Part shown: positions 1 to 11,071 of the stretch, in pieces
Position numbering within the stretch: position 1 is the stretch's first letter
How the letters are laid out: the number at the start of each line of letters is the position of its first letter
Assembly (NCBI GenBank): GCA_028023455.1
Contig: JAQFVV010006274.1
Span: forward strand, 2,980,001 to 3,044,000
Length of the DNA: 64,000 nucleotides
From: Epiperipatus broadwayi
Lineage: Eukaryota > Onychophora > Udeonychophora > Euonychophora > Peripatidae
Direction of reading: 5' to 3'
Position numbers and translations under genes: made by a program
Notes under the pieces: generated by a model
Told to the model about the DNA's origin: nothing
Database searches by the model: none
What the model saw: only the letters and a program-made list of their open reading frames with translations

Positions 1-103
1 CCTTATGCTATCTTTGGATAGGTTTGTTGAGTGGTATAAATGCTCTATCTGACTTTGTGAATATAGATGATCTTTTGATAATGTAGATATTGCATTCATG
101 GGG

Positions 104-835
104 TTAATTAGCTGGGTAGGCACTTGTATAATTGATATTGGAAATATCCGTGTTAATTTTGAGAGGATCATCCCTTATCACCGGTATTACCTGTTGTGAG
201 AAAATGTATTCTGGGTTGTGGTCATTTATTCCACTGAGATTTTTAACCATAATGCCCATATCATTCTCTACTTCATTTTCTAACTTTTGACTATCCTGAG
301 TCTTGTGCTTTGTTTCTATTTCCCAGTTGCTGCATATTTCTTTTACATCTTCCTTGGTATCCATATTACTATTTACTTTTACCATTTCTTCTTTTAAACT
401 ACTGCTTTTAATTTTCATTTTGCTACTTTTTACCTTATGCTACTGTAACTACTGTCTATCTTTGCTTTTAATCTACTGTTATTGGTTGACATTTCTTCCT
501 TTAAACTATTCATTTTACTATTGATTTCCATGATCATTTGGACAAGCCAATCCATAGCTCCTACCATTTTCCACAGTTTGTGCTAATGCAACTCTAGGTG
601 ATTGTGTGACTTCATTGATATGGGTCTCTTGAGTTTGAAAAACTATCTGGCTTTCTTCCTGCACCTGTGGGAAATGTTCAGTTTCGGTTATAGACCCCCC
701 AGATGCTTGGTTATACAAAGCTTCTTTTTCAACAACAGTGGTAGTCATTTCTATTTCAGTATCACTATTACTCTCTGATTCTGGTAAATGCTTAAGATCC
801 ATATTTAATAAATATTTCTTACTTCTGGTTAACAT
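104..835 (-). pseudogene. Broken gag-like coiled-coil reading frame, runs toward the left edge
   Basis: Two open stretches on the minus strand, 835-518 (105 codons, starting MLTRSKK) and 418-104 (104 codons), look like parts of one former protein. Between them a third frame also reads as a polar helix, so one or two frameshifts separate them. The segments share a short SLKEEM repeat and are rich in E, K, S, N and T, suggesting a coiled coil. I see no zinc knuckle, protease or membrane segment. A polar coiled-coil protein with no conserved domain, in a window full of retroelements, fits a retrotransposon gag or LINE ORF1 product, but this is inference. The downstream part, which could hold pol, would lie beyond position 1. 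It could also be a host exon. Confidence is low. Confidence 0.35.
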
Positions 836-1250
836 TAAAATTTTATTTATAAATTTAAAATATATTATTTGGTTTTATTAATACAAGTGAATATATATAT
901 ACCATAGGTTTTTATACACCATTTTTTTGCCATTTGCACATAACTTTTATTTCCCATTTTAAAAACCTGATTTTTTATTTTCCTGACTCATCTATTTTAA
1001 CTACGATTTAATCAACGATTATTTATCTAATAGTTGGTCTGGCTCATTTCATTATTTATATCCCTCAAATTTCACTTACCATTCTAGATAATAGTTTTTA
1101 TTTGATAAAACTATTTATAATAAAAAGAAATATTAAATACACTTTTCAAAGCTGTAATTATATGAATCAATTATGTATTAGATGTTTAAGTTTATAGAGG
1201 TTATATATATATGCAAAAACGATTTAAGATAAAAAAAATTTCAAACTAAA
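836..1250. other. AT-rich spacer, nothing recognised
   Basis: Low-complexity A+T-rich sequence upstream of the minus-strand gag-like frame, with short T and A runs and a TA stretch near 893-900. I see no reading frame, repeat copy or promoter that I could defend. Confidence 0.5.
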
Positions 1251-1640
1251 AAAAAATTTTTTTTTTTTTTTTATGAGTTCAATAGCTGGATCTCCTTGGA
1301 GACTTGATATTCATGCCAAAACTTTGGGTGCCAGATGTAATGGGCTGGTGGATTCCAGAAGAGATAGGGGGGTGCATTTTACTATGGTAGGATGTTTGGT
1401 CTTCAGATAGGATGCAAGTGATTACACGATGAAATACATAACCTATGATTGTACCTACTTCTAATAGACTAGCTCGACATATTTTTATTAACTTAGATAC
1501 AATTTGGGTCAGTTCATCCAATTCTCACCTTTTTCTAGCCACGTTGTACCACAGTATTCGAACTCAGGGAGTAATTGCTTGAGCTCTCTTATCAGGGAAG
1601 AAGATCACACTAATAATAGTTATTGCACCTCTATATAGGT
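1251..1640 (-). mobile_element. SINE-like unit with poly(A) tail (tentative)
   Basis: Read on the minus strand, a moderately G+C-rich unit begins near 1640 and ends in a run of about 20 A residues (T run on the plus strand at about 1252-1272). Near its head (about 1550-1566) is a sequence resembling an RNA polymerase III B box (GAGTTCGAATACT against GGTTCGANNCC), with a loosely A-box-like segment 5' of it. A tRNA-like head plus a poly(A) tail is the layout of a SINE mobilised by an L1-type LINE. An 80-codon open stretch crosses it (1521-1279) but has no recognisable domain and is probably incidental. No second copy is in the window to confirm boundaries, and I see no clear target-site duplication. 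Confidence 0.3.
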
Positions 1641-4014
1641 GATAATTAATTACCAAACATCAATTAAGCATAAGATATATAAAAAATATGTATGTGCAGT
1701 ATAAGTATATATGTATTAAAAGTTATAATAAATGACTTAAATATGTATATGTATTTCCCCTATCATAATAATAATATTGATAGGTATAAAACTAAATAAG
1801 ATAATGATGTTTATAATGGGTATGTGAATAATGAAGAACTATAAAGCTGATGATGGATATTGAAATAATGATGAGTTAAAGACCAAATTAAAATAACGAA
1901 TTATATAAACATTTATTGATTAACAAAAAATATAAAATATGAATAACAATTAAATCTGATACATGTAATTTATTTTGTCAAGGATGAATTTCTACCATAT
2001 CGATATCTATAATGATATTAATAAAAATAAAATCCTTGCCCTAAACCCAATGGTAGAAGTTCATGTAATTGACCAATTATTTACAACAACAAATATGTAA
2101 AATTATTATATGTATATGTGATAGTGATTTTAACTGGCTAATTTACAATATCTATACAAACATAACAAAAAAATATATCTTTGTTGTCTAGATAGATCAA
2201 TGGTTATAAATCATTCATTTAAAAGTAATATAAAAGTAAGCTTAATTAATGAGATAATGTTAAAATTTCTTACCTCTCCCTTTCCCCTTAATTTGTCAAA
2301 AGTCAGTCAGATGGGGAGGTCAAAACTAGTAATTTTTTTATTTTTTATACAATTAAAGATGATAAAAAATATATATATTTAAATCAAATATTTCCCCCCT
2401 CATTACTCTCATACAGAATTTCCCTAAAATTATAACACATTAGCTTCCAATTGTAGAAAACGAAAATAATACATAAAATTTACAATAGACAAAATAATAA
2501 AACAAAAATCACAATTCTTATTCCATTTTGTTAATTAAAGTCCGATGAGTCTGCTGGAAACTGTTTATTTGCTAAATAAATTCCTATGAATGGAGATGAA
2601 GTTCTGCTCCCACGAAGAATAGAAATTTCTTGTCTGGGTCAAAAATAATAATGTTCTCCAATTATCCTGTCTTGGATTTGGTTAGGCATTTTATTTAAAA
2701 CAAAGATGGTTTTCAAGTTTCCTCCAAATGGGCAGGTAAAATCTTTAACTTTTCATGGCTTTATTGATGACGTATTATTACGCCATGGTATAAACTTTTC
2801 AGCAAGCAATCATGATATAAAAATAATATATCTTTATTGATTCATTTGGTTCTCAAGATTTCAATGATGGTATTATTATATATCAAAACAATTAATTATT
2901 GAATATTACTGCAACATGTAAATTTAACTAAAATTGTCTAAGTAGCAAATAATTAAATTTTTACTTTCAAATTATTTCTTCCATTTCAAACGATTGCTTT
3001 AAAAATTCAGCTTTTAATCATTTTGATTAATATTAAAAATATATATATATTTAAATTCGAACATTCACATCCATTTTGTATTCAAATTTATTTTTAAGCA
3101 GAAAAAAAAAAGTTCTATTTTCAAATGCAGAAGACAGTATAACAATTAATATCACGTTGTAGGTCGCATGAAGTTTTTTTAAGCATTTTAATCTTGACAT
3201 TTCCTATTGTTTACTAGACATAATATGAATAAATGGGATTATAAATAAAAAATAATAATTTATAAATATTTTAAATTTCATTTCTACAAATGGTTGTGAT
3301 GTGTTTAGATTTTAATTCAGTCATTGTTTTTTTTTTTGTAAGTTTATGTGTAAGTTTTTTGTATCATTCTCCCCAGTTAGTAATATATAACATCTTTTAT
3401 TCCAGTATTAATATACCTATCTGTTTTTTTTCTTTTCCTAGTAATTTAATAGTTTTTATTACTTCTTTTAAAAATAAAAAGATGTTTAGGTAAATGTATG
3501 TGTTGGAAAGAAAAAATGTTTATATGATAATTTGCTTGGCAATTTATTGGTTAAGCAAATATGTCTATGTGGCTCCAATTGGTAGAGTGTCTTAAATAAT
3601 TGGATGGTGTATCAGGTTGTAGCTCATCACTACAACATATTGGACCATTTATTTATATATGGTACAAATATATTGGCATTTGATAAAAACTAAAAAAAAA
3701 AAAGTAAACTTATTTTTTTTTATTAGTATAATTTACTTTTTTAAGAACCTACAGTGAAAGTTAAAATTGTCTTTCAGATTTTTTTTATGTAATTAAAAAT
3801 AAAAGTTAAAATTGGAGAGAACAAAAGACACACAGATTATTAATCCAGATAAATTAAAACAATTCCAAAAGTAAAAAGATAATCTAAAAGAAAAATATTT
3901 TAGCTAATTAAAGATGGCAGGATTATGCTACAAAAAAATAAAAACTTTGTAATGTAAATTTTATAAAGAATGTACGAGATTATCAGTGTATATTTTTGAT
4001 AAACAAAAGGTATG
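1641..4014. other. Unannotated AT-rich stretch
   Basis: About 2.4 kb of A+T-rich DNA with short microsatellite-like runs (TA near 3041-3051, many poly-A/T runs). Short open stretches exist but are made of F, I, L, Y and N codons, as expected by chance. Nothing here can be supported as a gene or as a copy of the repeats elsewhere in the window. Confidence 0.5.
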
Positions 4015-4400
4015 CACAGAAGTCTAAAAACTGGATCTCTAGTATAAAAAGGTGGGGGCCAGTTTGATCAATGTCTTGTTTCATCTGTTTCTCTATAGTT
4101 AGTCCTGGATAACAAGAATATATCCAGGATCACTCTACACAGAAATAATTCTGCATGTCAGAGTGAACCGGAGCTTCTGCGGACATCGTGCCTGAAGATG
4201 GACACCAGAAAAGCCTTCATGACTGACTAGGAGAATAGATCACAAGATCAACTTATAACCAATGGCCGAGCTCATTCTAACCCAAAAAACTATGCATAAT
4301 AAGCTATAACCTTCTCGCTAAACTTACCGGCAAGCTACGACTCATTATTATTCCCGATTGTGACAAAACTAAAAGTTTGCAAACAATTATCTACATAAGC
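4015..4400 (+). other. G+C-richer promoter- or LTR-like patch
   Basis: A locally G+C-richer segment with a TATA-box-like AGTATAAAAAGG at about 4040-4051, followed by GGGGGCCAG, a short inverted repeat (CTGGATA at 4107-4113 with TATCCAG near 4122-4128) and sequence of ordinary complexity to about 4370. A TATA box followed by 300 bp of denser sequence would fit a solo LTR or the 5' end of a retroelement. No partner copy occurs in the window and no TG...CA ends are obvious, so this is only a pointer. Confidence 0.2.
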
Positions 4401-5197
4401 TTATAATGCAATCCTGATATATACTTTAATTTTCATACTCAAGAAACTCTTATTTAACCAAGAACTTTTTAATTGTTTAACTGTTGTTTTTTTTATTAAT
4501 TGCTTCATGTTTGGCTTAGTGTGTGTTCTCTCCAGTGTATTTAATTAACAATTTGACTTAAACATATTTTTAGTTTGTTAGAATAAAAAAGATTATACTT
4601 TTATCAACCTTTTTCATTGTGTGTTATTAATAATAATTATTAGTGTTTATTATTAAATTTATTAATATTAGTTTAATGATATTTAAAAATATAATTTACC
4701 TTTGCCAATATGTTTAATAAGTTCCAGGAACAATAATATTGAGGAAATAATTTTAGTTATGGAAAAATATAATACTGTCTTTTAAAACATTTTTTCTTTT
4801 TAATTTATGAGTTACGATATGTTTGTGCAGAATCAGTTAGTCTAATCGACTCTGGTGCCCTCATTTATAAATTAAAAGCTGATTCAGCTCACTATTGTAC
4901 TCGTAACAATTTTAGGCCGAGTTGATCAGGAAATATAGTTATGTTTTTTTAGAAATAGAAATACAACTTTCTTCTTTTGGCATAACTTGATCAACTCATG
5001 CAATTTATATTGCATATAGAGGGCTAGCAAGATGGAAAACATTACAATATAGATATATTCAGTTTTTCAATTAATTAAGAATTACACATTTTAAATAGAT
5101 TTTTATAGTCTTATTGATTAAAATGATAATAATTTAAGAGGATTTTTCTTTTTATAATTATATATTGGACTATTTCTATTATCTAGTATTATCTGTA
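4401..5197. other. AT-rich flank of PLE1, nothing recognised
   Basis: Low-complexity A+T-rich sequence leading up to the 3' end of the Penelope-like element. No coding potential or repeat relationship seen. Confidence 0.5.
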
Positions 5198-5877
5198 AAT
5201 TATATAATTTTAAATCTTCTCATTCGATAATTTAATTTATAAACCAATTAAGCGTATGTCACGCTTGAATGTGAAGCTATAATAATATACAGGAATTAAT
5301 ATACGCTAAGCGCTTTCGAGGTCCTTTACCTCATATTCATAGCGATGCTGTGAGCTGCGAAATGTAAAAAATGGAGCGGGAGAAGTGGTATGCAAAGCAT
5401 ATGCAAATGGGCTAAATAGTCCAGCGTTTAGAGATGTCGAAGCAGGTGTCACGTCTATTGATAGAGTTGTTATTGTTATTGATGTAGTACGCTTCTCTGA
5501 TCTTCCGCTTAATGTCGTTTTTCTCGATACAGACTATTTTAGGGTGGGAAGGTTCAAATAAATGTCCAGTCTTCTTGGAATGTTCCAAAAATGTTGATGA
5601 GTTATCGTTGTTTTTCATAGCTCTATTGTATGTGTATCTGTGTTGTGCCGTCCGGGTGATTGTGCCTGCCTTGGTTTCTCCAAAATAAATGGCGCGGCAA
5701 CCGGGTTGTGGGCAAGTTATGCTGTAAACGACATGGGGGGGTCTGAGAAGGTTCTATTTTGTCCTTGGAGTTATTGATGAGACGATTAGTACAAGGGGGT
5801 GTATGAAAGCTGATTTTAAATTTATTGTCTAAAATCTTGATTAGTTGGTGGGAGATTTTGGGTATGTGGGGAAGAGT
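5198..5877 (-). repeat. PLE1 terminal repeat, downstream (full-unit) copy
   Basis: Left member of a ~675 bp direct repeat matching 7704-8377. In element sense it contains the GIY-YIG coding end, stop codon and ~210 bp of 3' untranslated tail. Similarity stops at about 5868-5877, where the upstream copy is truncated. Confidence 0.9.
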
Positions 5878-7698
5878 GATATATGGAAGTTTAATATTGT
5901 TTTTATTAAGGGTGATTTTTGTATGAAACTGTTTGATTTTGTTGTTGATAGTGTGGAGTTTATAGCCTGCCTGTAGTAGATCTTTGGTGTAGAGATGTAT
6001 GTTGTTCTTTCGATCTGCCTCAAACTTGCACAGCTGCATGTTTCTGTGTAGGAATGCTTGTAGTCCTGCTAATTTGTGAGAGTTAGGAACGTTAGAATGT
6101 GGATGTATGAAGCCTCTGATTTCAAAAGGCTTTATAATCATTGAATAATTTATACATGGTTCATCGCGCGTTAACTTAAGATCCAGATAATTTAGGCTTT
6201 GGGATGCATCCTCAGATGTGGAATTAATGGTTAGATTAGTGCTGTGCGTTAGCTCTTGTATAATATTGTTTGTGGTGTGCTGATTGGCTAGAATAAGTAT
6301 GTCGTCTACGTACCGCATGTATAAAGTGTGGGGGTTGTCAGCTTGGTGTTTAGGCACTATTAGTTTTTCGTAGTAATTAAGAAAAATGCTAGTTATGATT
6401 CCGCTGAGGGGGAGGCCCATCGGCCATCCGCTTTTCATATTGTACCAAGCGTGCTCAAATGTTGTGTATATATGCTTATCCATCCAAGTTAAAAATGTAA
6501 TGATGAAATTAATGCGTTCAGATGACATTGTATTGGTAAGTTCTTGTTGGATAATGTGAATAGATTGTTTTCTGTCCACAGATCCATACAACTCTTTGAC
6601 GTCAAAGGTGGTCATTCGGAAGTTGTTACAGATCGTGGCTTTTTTGATTTTCTCCACGACCTGAAAGGATGAATTAACAGAAAAATTCCCAAAGCCCAGG
6701 CTGTCGATTAATAGTTGATTGACCATTGTTGCGGTTTGAAAATAATGGACTCCCCCAAAATCCATCATTAGACGCAGAGGTTCACCTGGCTTGTGGAGTT
6801 TAATGTTGGCAAACACTCTAGGAGCTTTGGTGGAGGAAGGATAAACTCGGTAGTATTCTGTGGTAGAAATGCCTTTGTTTTTATAAGGACGGAGAATGGA
6901 TGCAATAAACTTATCGCGGTTAAGCTTATTGTTGAATTGTGTGACAGGAGTGAGTTGTAGATTTGTGATTTGTTCTTTTATTTTATGCTTATAGTCTTGC
7001 GAGTTTAAGAGCACAAATCTGTTGCCCTTATCTTCTTTAAGGCAAATTAAATTATTATGATCAATGAACTGTTTCGTAACTTTAATGTCGTTACTCCAGC
7101 TATGATCTTTTATATGTAGCTGTTTTTGTGAGATAGATTTAACTATATTTGTTATGATGCTATCTCTATGTGGATTATTAATCAAATTTGCTTCGACGTC
7201 AGCGATTAGTTCTAATTTAGGTTGTCTCCATTGGCCTCCTACAAATCTAGGTCCAAGGGATAGGACTCTTGCTATTCTATCAGGGGGAGTGAGGCCAGTT
7301 CTATTGACAAATGAAGTTTGTAGTAAATCAATATTTATATTTTGTTTATTAGCTAAAAATTTAATTTTCAAAACGAAGCGTTTGCGGTGGTTTATTTCTG
7401 TAAAGTTAAGTTTATCGATAATCCATTGAGGGAGGGTGTTGTTTGCTGTAATTGTGCTCCATCTTTTTCTTTCTTTACGTAATGCGTTCTTACATCCGTG
7501 GATAACAAAAGTCAAGAGGCGTAATTGTAGTTTGTCAATGATTTTGTCGCGATTATAAATGGAGTCGTTTATTTTTATTTTGCAGCAGTTTGGAACGATG
7601 TTAAATCTTTTGCATTCAGACAAGAATGTTAGGCGCTGTTCCAATGTTTTGACTGAAATGCCGAGACATAATATGAGTCTTTGTTGATAAAAATTCAT
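5412..7698 (-). pseudogene. Penelope-like reverse transcriptase with GIY-YIG endonuclease, frameshifted
   Basis: Encodes the single protein of PLE1. Known PLE proteins copy RNA into DNA and carry a C-terminal GIY-YIG nuclease instead of an APE nuclease or integrase. Reading from Met at 7698, 691 codons stay open. Visible motifs: ICLKEDKG at residues 218-225, a fingers-region stretch around KAPRVFANIKLHKPGEP (291-307), motif A FDVKELY (365-371) with catalytic Asp, motif B GWPMGLPLSG (424-433), and motif C YVDD (463-466) with the catalytic Asp pair. Near residue 652 a 7-G run (plus strand about 5734-5740) throws the frame off. The nuclease continues in another frame with CPQPGC and an IYFGET motif (YIG-like) and ends in the 68-codon stretch 5618-5412. 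The pseudo-LTR copy has six G at this place and stays in frame, so one indel explains the break. Expected intact length is about 760 residues. Confidence 0.9.
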
Positions 7699-7703
7699 AA
7701 TTG

Positions 7704-8377
7704 TAAATTATATAATTTTAAATCTTCTCATTCGATAATTTAATTTATAAAACAATTAAGCGTATGTCACGCTTGAATGTGAAGCTATAATAATATACAG
7801 GAATTAATATACGCTAAGCGCTTTCGAGGTCCTTTACCTCATATTCATAGCGATGCTGTGAGCTGCGAAATGTAAAAAATGGAGCGGGAGAAGTGGTATG
7901 CAAAGCATATGCAAATGGGCTAAATAGTCCAGCGTTTAGAGATGTCGAAGCAGGTGTCACGTCTATTGATAGAGTTGTTATTGTTATTGATGTAGTACGC
8001 TTCTCTGATCTTCCGCTTAATGTCGTTTTTCTCGATACAGACTATTTTAGGGTGGGAAGGTTCAAATAAATGTCCAGTCTTCTTGGAATGTTCCAAAAAT
8101 GTTGATGAGTTATCGTTGTTTTTCATAGCTCTATTGTATGTGTATCTGTGTTGTGCTGTCCGGGTGATTGTGCCTGCCTTGGTTTCTCCAAAATAAATGG
8201 CGCGGCAACCGGGTTGTGGGCAAGTTATGCTGTAAATGACATGGGGGGTCTGAGAAGGTTCTATTTTGTCCTTGGAGTTATTGATGAGACGATTAGTACA
8301 AGGGGGTGTATGAAAGCTGATTTTGAATTTATTGTGTAAAATCTTGATTAGTTGGTGGGAGATTTTGGGTATGTGGA
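7704..8377 (-). repeat. PLE1 pseudo-LTR, upstream partial copy
   Basis: Right member of the direct repeat. It retains the nuclease coding end in one uninterrupted frame from about 8376 down to 7920 (no initiator Met, about 150 codons), including CPQPGC, the YFGET motif and the conserved C-terminal TI before the stop. Its tail (7704-7919) abuts the start codon of the full unit and presumably carries promoter or processing signals. Two hairpins are visible there: 7758-7774 (6 bp stem AAGCGT/ACGCTT) and 7826-7840 (5 bp stem GAGGT/ACCTC). Confidence 0.88.
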
Positions 8378-9400
8378 TTATAAAGTTCGTATTTATTGCT
8401 TTGTTTAAATTTCGTTTAATAATAATTCTAAAAATATCTGATGTAATATTTAATTAAAAGTTAAAATAATCTTATGTTCCCTTTTTGTTTTTGAAATTTA
8501 AAAGCATCGGTCAGTGATAGATAATAGATTAATTAAAGAAAAATTCCCCAAAATTAATTAGTAAATGTAAAATGTAAACAATAGAACGGCAGCTTTCTTT
8601 AATTAAAAAAACCAACTAAATGCATTGATTATCCTCAGGGCAGATTAAATAGAACCTAAAAATATCTTAACAAAAATGTGAAAGATCAAGATAAGAAAAG
8701 AGGCCATCTTAGACTTGCTGGAGACATTCACTTAAACTTTAGCTTTGCTCTTGATCACTGAGAGTCTCCAAAAATATAAAAATAATTTGTTCCTGCCAAG
8801 GTATGACCGAGTAAAGCACCTAGATTATTCTCCATTGGGTTATGACCCACCGGATGCTGAACTTTCCATTGCCCGTCATAAATTCACCATGAAGATCTGC
8901 TGCCTGAAATAAATGAAAAAGCTGCTGCTGTTGTGAAATTAAATGAAATATCTAAATACAAGAAAGACTTGCCACTCGTGAACTTTTTGCTACTTAACCA
9001 ATGGACTCGGAAAACTTCTTATAAAACAGGTACCTGTCTGTGTTCAAACTCTAGAGTACTCTAATAATATGCTATAGCTATTCTTCATATTACTTATCTA
9101 AATTTATAAAATGTAAAAACTATCATTTGTATAACTAAAACTGAATAATTAACTTAATGTGTAAATTTCTCTACTAATCCAGCTTACCTCATTCTGTCTT
9201 GGGTGCGTATTTCTATAATCTACATTTCTATCTATAGTTAATATTTAATTATTGCATGCTCATAATTATTTCAATTTTCAAAGTCAAATCTATGATCGCT
9301 TAAAACAATGAATGCGTGTCAAATTTTCATTAATATTTACTTTCTTTAATAACTTAACTTTCATATAAATCGACATGCATTCAATGCTTCATTTATTGTA
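8378..9400. other. Unassigned sequence with a denser patch at about 8690-9060
   Basis: Right flank of PLE1. From about 8690 to 9060 the sequence has normal complexity (for example GGGTTATGACCCACCGG near 8837) but no long reading frame. It may be a decayed retroelement end, like the patch at 4015-4400. No copy elsewhere in the window was recognised. Confidence 0.3.
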
Positions 9401-9607
9401 ATGCAGGGGTCTACTACTTCACAAATGGCTGACGTATTAGTTATAATAATTCCCAATTTATATATATGTTTTGTATTTACTAAATCATCATGAATAATTC
9501 CAGAAAATTACATTTCTTTGAGAGTCACCAACGTTCTTTAGTAAATGTTGATAATGTCGGGCCGAGTCAGAAATCTACTTAAATCTCATCATAACCGTTT
9601 ATACAGT

Positions 9608-9922
9608 CTACATGTTACGTTTTAGAGACGCGATTACCCATTCTGCCGTGAAATTTCCGGATTCTTCAGGGTTGAAATTAACCCCAGTCGTCCTACACAA
9701 GCGGGCATAATGGGTGCTCTCGTAGGATTTGACAATGTCATGCAGCCAGCCGGCAAAAAAATGCGACATGGACCGCTTGTCCCTGGTTATGCTTATGTGA
9801 CACCTTACTTCGTCGGGTTGGGGCAGAGACCAGCCTGACATTCTTATAAACCCATTCGCGGCATTGCAGTTTCGATATACTGCCATTCCATATCGCCTTT
9901 CTAAAGCGTACCACGTGTTCAT
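9608..9922 (-). CDS. Unidentified 104-residue reading frame in a G+C-rich island
   Basis: Open from ATG at 9922 to a stop at 9608, with an in-frame TAG about 20 bases upstream, so it is either a small complete gene or an exon fragment. The surrounding ~400 bp is close to half G+C, far above the window average. Composition looks like real protein: W, C, H, G, P and R are well used (starts MNTWYALERRYG; contains SMSHFFAGWLHDIVKSYEST and ends SLKRNM) instead of the F/I/N/K/Y-rich peptides that AT-rich DNA gives by chance. I do not recognise the family. I see no signal peptide, membrane segment or zinc-binding pattern. It could be a host exon, a gene captured by a mobile element, or a fragment of an integrated DNA virus; nothing nearby decides between these. 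Splice sites were not clear. Confidence 0.35.
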   Translation of the reverse strand: MNTWYALERRYGMAVYRNCNAANGFIRMSGWSLPQPDEVRCHISITRDKRSMSHFFAGWLHDIVKSYESTHYARLCRTTGVNFNPEESGNFTAEWVIASLKRNM

Positions 9923-10700
9923 TTGCTCAATTATATTATTCTATATATCACTCCGCCTCTGCATTATCTTCGTAATTCACTCTCAAATAAATGTTTGCCC
10001 TTAGTCATAAAATAAATAGTTTAATTAAATAAATATATGTCCACCGCTACTCTTAAATCTTACTTTAGACTCTTGCATTGCAAAGGTATAAATTCCCCAA
10101 GGCATGCATTAGAAATACTTACTCGAGAATTTTAGGTAGCTAGATTAAGCCTTCAAATAAGTGAATTCCCTTTGTAAACATTACAGTATCGGAAATACCG
10201 CTACTGAAATCATCAATATAAAATAATGTCTAAATAAATAAACGTATTCTTTAAAATAGAATCACGTTACAAATCCCGCTACTGAAGCTGTTAGTCCATA
10301 AAATATTATTGATTGTTTTATTAAAATGTATTAATAAATAATTTTAAACTATACGTCTGCAATTACGTTTCATTTATTCAATACCCATTCTATATAATAT
10401 TTCCTCGATTATGTAAATATGAATGTTTAATTAATATTAGTTTGATTATTGGCTAACTCGAGAATAAAATCATGAGTCTCTTGCATATCCCTGACCACCG
10501 TGCCTAAGGAAATATTTACTAATGTCGCATCAGATGCGTTGTTTCATGGATTGTATTGTGGAACCGATAAACTATGTTCGAACTCAGTACCACGGGTGGC
10601 TTCGCTACTCGATGGTGCTGCTGTTCTGTATGGTGGTCGAATTCTGCACTATGTTTATGAGTCACACGTTTTCTGACCGTTACACTATATCATTGAAAAA
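9923..10700. other. Mixed-composition region with recurring CCGCTACT motif
   Basis: Contains near-repeats of CCGCTACT at about 10042, 10199 and 10277, with related CTTCGCTACTCG near 10600. The second and third lie in longer weakly similar stretches (ATAC/ATCC before the motif, GAA after it). A 76-codon open stretch at 10522-10752 runs into a repeat arm at 10700 and is not credible as a gene. The region continues the raised G+C content of the island to its left. Confidence 0.3.
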
Positions 10701-10930
10701 ATTCCTAGCTGATACCAATATTATTGTCACACCCATGTTGACTTCATTCTGACCCCTCAGTATAGGATTTTAATATTTTTATTTAAATACACAGAAGAGG
10801 GATGGTCAGATCACAGACAGAATATGTAATATTTAAATTGACATATTTAAATGGCCATATTAAAATTCTATAAGTGAGAGGTCAGAATGACTTAAAGTCA
10901 ACATGGATATGACAATAATATTGGCATCAA
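10701..10930. repeat. Inverted repeat, possible MITE end
   Basis: About 10701-10760 (with ACCAATATTATTGTCACACC and CCATGTTGACTTC) is the reverse complement, with a few mismatches, of about 10880-10930 (GTCAACATGG..GACAATAATATTGG). Arms of about 50-60 bp enclose ~120 bp. The right arm belongs to a longer direct repeat present again at 11288-11518. Confidence 0.6.
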
Positions 10931-11071
10931 TTAGGGCTTTGAATGTTCCATTATCAGATTTTCAATGATATGGATAACAGAAGAGATGGAGGGTAGAGAA
11001 GATTGAAGCATGTCCATTAAAATTTGAAGATTTGGTATCTTAGTATAAACTGAGCACTGATTATATATATG
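10846..11071 (+). repeat. Direct repeat B, copy 1 (~225 bp)
   Basis: Matches 11288-11518 over its length with scattered substitutions: same order of GTCAACATGG, GACAATAATATTGGCATCAA, TAGGGCTTTGA, GAAGAGATGGAGGGT and GAGCACTGATTATATATA. The two copies are about 440 bp apart, as expected of a tandem duplication of a ~440 bp unit. Confidence 0.75.

Larger units (their letters stand above)
5198..8377 (-). mobile_element. Penelope-like element PLE1 with pseudo-LTRs
   Basis: A ~3.2 kb minus-strand Penelope-like retroelement. A complete unit (about 7703 down to 5198) encodes one long reverse transcriptase/GIY-YIG protein. Immediately upstream in element sense lies a partial unit (8377-7704) that repeats the last ~675 bp of the full unit, that is the C-terminal coding part and the 3' untranslated tail. 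Partial tandem copies of this kind, called pseudo-LTRs, are typical of Penelope-like elements. The start codon of the full unit (7698-7696) lies only a few bases past the end of the upstream copy, so promoter signals must be in that tail. By eye the two copies differ at only about half a dozen positions, which suggests recent insertion. No convincing target-site duplication was found at the ends. Confidence 0.92.

Noticed and set aside
2537-2562. CCGATGAGTCTGCTGGAAAC as another hammerhead core
   Set aside because: The core C-U is changed to C-C and no stem II pairs between the core and GAAAC.
5841-6023. 60-codon minus-strand open stretch
   Set aside because: It is an alternative frame within the PLE1 reverse transcriptase gene.
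10522-10752. 76-codon plus-strand open stretch as a membrane protein gene
   Set aside because: Its last third lies inside an inverted repeat arm that recurs elsewhere, it has no family resemblance, and the hydrophobic run is short.
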